DNA of 41,493 nt, from IMG/VR virus record IMGVR_UViG_3300017753_000019, positions 1 through 41,493 of that record; one strand, 5' to 3'. Below the pieces are notes generated by a model. The model saw only the letters and a program-made list of their open reading frames with translations, was not told where the DNA came from and searched no databases. The stretch comes from a virus. The position numbers and the translations under genes were made by a program. The number at the start of each line of letters is the position of its first letter. Within the stretch, counting starts at the first letter, position 1. Of the stretch, positions 39,617-41,493 are shown piece after piece.

Positions 39617-41026
39617 TCAGCATTTCCACTTTCTTAATGCAAGTGCTTTGCGGGTTGGACGACCCTTCTCATCCTTCATTGGTCCCTTCATTCCACCCAT
39701 GCGAGCACAGAAAGATCTTTTTCTAGGACCACCCTCAGGTTGAGGTGCTTTTAGATCAGAACCAGGGTTCTCTCTTTCATAAGACTTACGACCCTTTTCA
39801 TTGAGACCGCCTTCTTTGTTCTTACCCGCTTTACGTTGCCAAGCAGCACTCTTTGCTTCTGTCTGAACGTTCATGTCAGTCTTTTTCTTTGACTTCAATG
39901 CTTTTTGTTGAAGTTGAAGTTTCTGGCGATTAAGAACAAGTTGTCTACGCTGAATCATTTGATCTCTACGATCTAGCGAATCATTCTTTCCATCGTTCTG
40001 CTCCTCAGCAACTCTGATCAATGGTTGAGTTGGATCAGGACTGGATGGAGAATACTGAGTAACGCGAGCATCTGGATATACCTTTTGAACAGCGTCTGTA
40101 ATCTCTGCCTTACTAGGAACTCGCAGTGATGGGAAGAACAATTGAGTCATATAAAACTTACCTCGGAAGGTGAGGAAGATTCTCATGACTTGACCATTCT
40201 GACGAGGAATGGTAGCTGCTTCTTGTACTTCAAATTCTTCTTTCTTTGTCTTCTTGACACAGTTTGGATATCTTTTTCCAAACATGGTCTTCATACCTTT
40301 CTTCTCATATCCTTTCCAACATGCTTCACCAAGTTTGTTTGTCTCAACAAAACCATTTGCTTCAAGAGCAGCAATTTGAGAGGGCGAGAATCCTTCTTTC
40401 TTAGTGCTGTTACCCCAATTAGCAGCACCTTTCTTACGGCACTTTACAAGGGCACCAGATGCGTATGCAGAAGGCCATACAGAGTAACGAGACTTGACCT
40501 TATGATAGCAGGCATCTTTTGTCCCACTACCCTTACCTTTCTTATCTTCTTCTGAAAATACTTCTTCTTTCATTTTCTTTTTATCAGTAGAAACGTAAGT
40601 TGGTTTTGCAGCACCAGATTTTGATTGTTGTCCTGGATCTGCTTTCTTCTTGCGACGAGATGCAGAGAGTCTTTCAGACTTGCTCATGCTTGCTCGTTTT
40701 GATGATGAGACACATTTGGGTGTCCCTTCACCTGGTTTGTCACTGGCGCAAGTCCCACCTGTGACAACGTTGACCCAACCACCTTTACCATCCTTTGACT
40801 TGGATCCTTTAAACCACTTGTTGAGGGAACCTTCGCTAACCCCACCATCAGAGCCCCCATTCCCATTTCCATTCCCATTCTTAGTCTCATCATCTACACT
40901 ATGTCCATTTTCTTTGCGTAACATTCCAGCTGCTCCTACAACTTTAAATCCCTTAGGGATGGATTTACACTTTTTATCAGTGTAACAATAGTATTGACCT
41001 GCTGGACACTTGCCGTTTTTCATCAA
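39617..41026 (-). CDS. Large modular basic virion-type protein
   Basis: 469 residues made of short basic modules. A Cys-rich start (Cys7, 14, 20), Gly/Asn-rich linker (48-66), SLNKWFKGSKSKDGKGGWV module (67-125), KDACYHKVKSRYSVWPSAYASG (DUF5872-like, 170-207), Cys236-Trp ... GMK ... Cys256 module shared with the protein at 286-1467, a beta-like stretch MRIFLTFRGKFYM (281-293), coiled coil (352-380) and C-terminal AWQRKAGKNKEGGLNEKG with RKRSFCARMGGM (DUF6321-like). Such domains recur in large marine viruses; a DNA- or capsid-associated role is inferred. Late TATAAATA at 41047. Confidence 0.74.
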   Translation of the reverse strand: MMKNGKCPAGQYYCYTDKKCKSIPKGFKVVGAAGMLRKENGHSVDDETKNGNGNGNGGSDGGVSEGSLNKWFKGSKSKDGKGGWVNVVTGGTCASDKPGEGTPKCVSSSKRASMSKSERLSASRRKKKADPGQQSKSGAAKPTYVSTDKKKMKEEVFSEEDKKGKGSGTKDACYHKVKSRYSVWPSAYASGALVKCRKKGAANWGNSTKKEGFSPSQIAALEANGFVETNKLGEACWKGYEKKGMKTMFGKRYPNCVKKTKKEEFEVQEAATIPRQNGQVMRIFLTFRGKFYMTQLFFPSLRVPSKAEITDAVQKVYPDARVTQYSPSSPDPTQPLIRVAEEQNDGKNDSLDRRDQMIQRRQLVLNRQKLQLQQKALKSKKKTDMNVQTEAKSAAWQRKAGKNKEGGLNEKGRKSYERENPGSDLKAPQPEGGPRKRSFCARMGGMKGPMKDEKGRPTRKALALRKWKC

Positions 41027-41046
41027 TTATGAGTGTGGCCTCTTCT

Positions 41047-41054
41047 TATTTATA
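41047..41054 (-). promoter_or_regulatory. Late promoter box TATAAATA of the modular protein
   Basis: Exact late consensus 21 bases before the ATG at 41026. It overlaps the last codons and stop region of the 66-aa gene. Confidence 0.78.
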
Positions 41055-41250
41055 GTCCAATTATGTTATATACGTTTAAACTACCAGCACCAATGGGACC
41101 ATCAGGAGTTGCAAATGAAGTTGCGCTTACAATTCCTACTACGGTAAGTTTAGTAGTCGGATCATCAGTGCCTATTCCAACTTTTCCCTCAGTAGAAGCG
41201 AGTCCGCCTGCTGAAACAAGATTTGCAGATTGTCTTGTCTTGTCAGCCAT
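41050..41250 (-). CDS. Small fibre-like structural protein
   Basis: 66 residues: LASTEGKVGIGTDDPTTKL then TVVGIVSATSF. The GIGTxxPTxKLxVxG phrase is typical of repeats in phage tail fibres and fibre-like proteins of cyanophages. Here it stands alone, so it may be a small virion protein or a fragment of a fibre. A late box (TCTAAATA, 41271) lies 21 bases upstream. Confidence 0.62.
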   Translation of the reverse strand: MADKTRQSANLVSAGGLASTEGKVGIGTDDPTTKLTVVGIVSATSFATPDGPIGAGSLNVYNIIGL

Positions 41251-41270
41251 AATACATACTTGCTTTTAAC

Positions 41271-41278
41271 TATTTAGA
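41271..41278 (-). promoter_or_regulatory. Late promoter box TCTAAATA overlapping a stop
   Basis: It contains the TAA (41274-41276) of the truncated gene at the window edge and precedes the 66-aa gene. Confidence 0.6.
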
Positions 41279-41493
41279 AATTAATATCCATTTCAAAAAG
41301 TTTATCAGATCCTGCTCCTAAGAAATGGAGTTTGTATCCATCGGGTGTATTAACAACACGAACCTCAGTAGGATCTGCTTCAAATGATGATGTATCTATT
41401 GCTGCTACAAATGTCAATGTGCTAGTAACATCATAGGCAACTGAGAGTGTGTAGTGTCCAATTGTATCAGTAGAATTTCCACAAGTAAATATA
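41274..41493 (-). CDS. C-terminal part of an unidentified late protein (cut by window edge)
   Basis: Open for 72 codons from the window edge to TAA at 41274-41276, without a start. The visible end is beta-rich (HYTLSVAYDVTSTLTFVAA, EVRVVNTPDGYKLHFLG, FEMDINF). It would fit a virion structural or fibre protein. No family recognised. Confidence 0.6.
   Translation of the reverse strand, partial: IFTCGNSTDTIGHYTLSVAYDVTSTLTFVAAIDTSSFEADPTEVRVVNTPDGYKLHFLGAGSDKLFEMDINF

Noticed and set aside
1-41493. tRNA genes, CRISPR arrays, insertion sequences, integrase or attachment sites
   Set aside because: None seen: no cloverleaf-like segment, no regular spaced repeats, no transposase or integrase motifs. 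The gene set is that of a strictly lytic phage.

Overview
The window is part of the genome of a lytic, contractile-tailed T4-like phage of marine cyanobacteria (a cyanomyovirus infecting Synechococcus or Prochlorococcus). It carries the T4 core in recognisable order: replication (gp43, gp62, gp44, gp45, gp41), recombination (UvsX, UvsY, UvsW, gp46/gp47), regulation (RegA, late sigma gp55) and the morphogenetic series gp17, gp18, gp19, gp20, gp67-like, gp21, gp22, gp23. Mixed in are the genes that mark cyanophages: MazG, Hsp20, a CobS-like AAA+ ATPase, SpeD, a DUF3110 protein and several 2OG-Fe(II) oxygenases. The identification rests on protein motifs and gene order; no database search was run.

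Nearly everything is on the minus strand, so the biological order runs from high to low coordinates. At 41.5-28.5 kb lie late structural genes: small and modular virion-associated proteins, terminase, sheath, tube, portal, prohead core and protease, scaffold and major capsid protein. At 28.5-25.3 kb are two late-type small proteins, then uvsY, uvsW and an Sm-like protein. At 25.2-12.3 kb a long run of overlapping genes starts at a strong sigma70-type promoter before gp55 and continues through gp47, DUF3110, gp46, a VWA/HEXXH protein, SpeD, the CobS-like ATPase, a DUF3310 protein, the clamp gp45, gp44, a three-gene insert (2OG oxygenase, membrane protein, adenine methylase), gp62, RegA and another 2OG oxygenase. 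At 12.3-11.6 kb a two-gene plus-strand island is bounded by hairpin terminators and the divergent hsp20 gene. At 11.1-4.1 kb a second long operon begins at a promoter fused to the hsp20 terminator: two Sm-like paralogues, gp43, small ORFs, a 2OG oxygenase, UvsX, gp41, MazG and small proteins. At 4.1-0 kb are late virion-type proteins again, including a nucleotidyltransferase-fold fusion.

Two promoter classes can be read directly. T4-type late boxes (NTAAATA) precede most structural transcription units and often overlap the stop codon of the gene before. Consensus sigma70-like promoters (TTGACA or TTGTCA-like, 16-17 bp spacer, TATAAT-like) precede gp55, gp47, the 19342 gene, the polymerase operon and uvsX; several lie inside the 3' coding end of the upstream gene. 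This fits an early/middle programme read by host RNA polymerase and a late programme read with gp55, which is itself encoded here.

Four genes too short for ordinary ORF calling were read by hand: a 38-aa membrane peptide (4277-4393), a 49-aa plus-strand ORF (12066-12215), a 59-aa ORF (21526-21705) and a 52-aa Cys-rich zinc-ribbon-like protein (39195-39353). I see no tRNA, CRISPR array, insertion sequence or integrase. All intergenic gaps are under 300 bases; the longest is 11628-11851.
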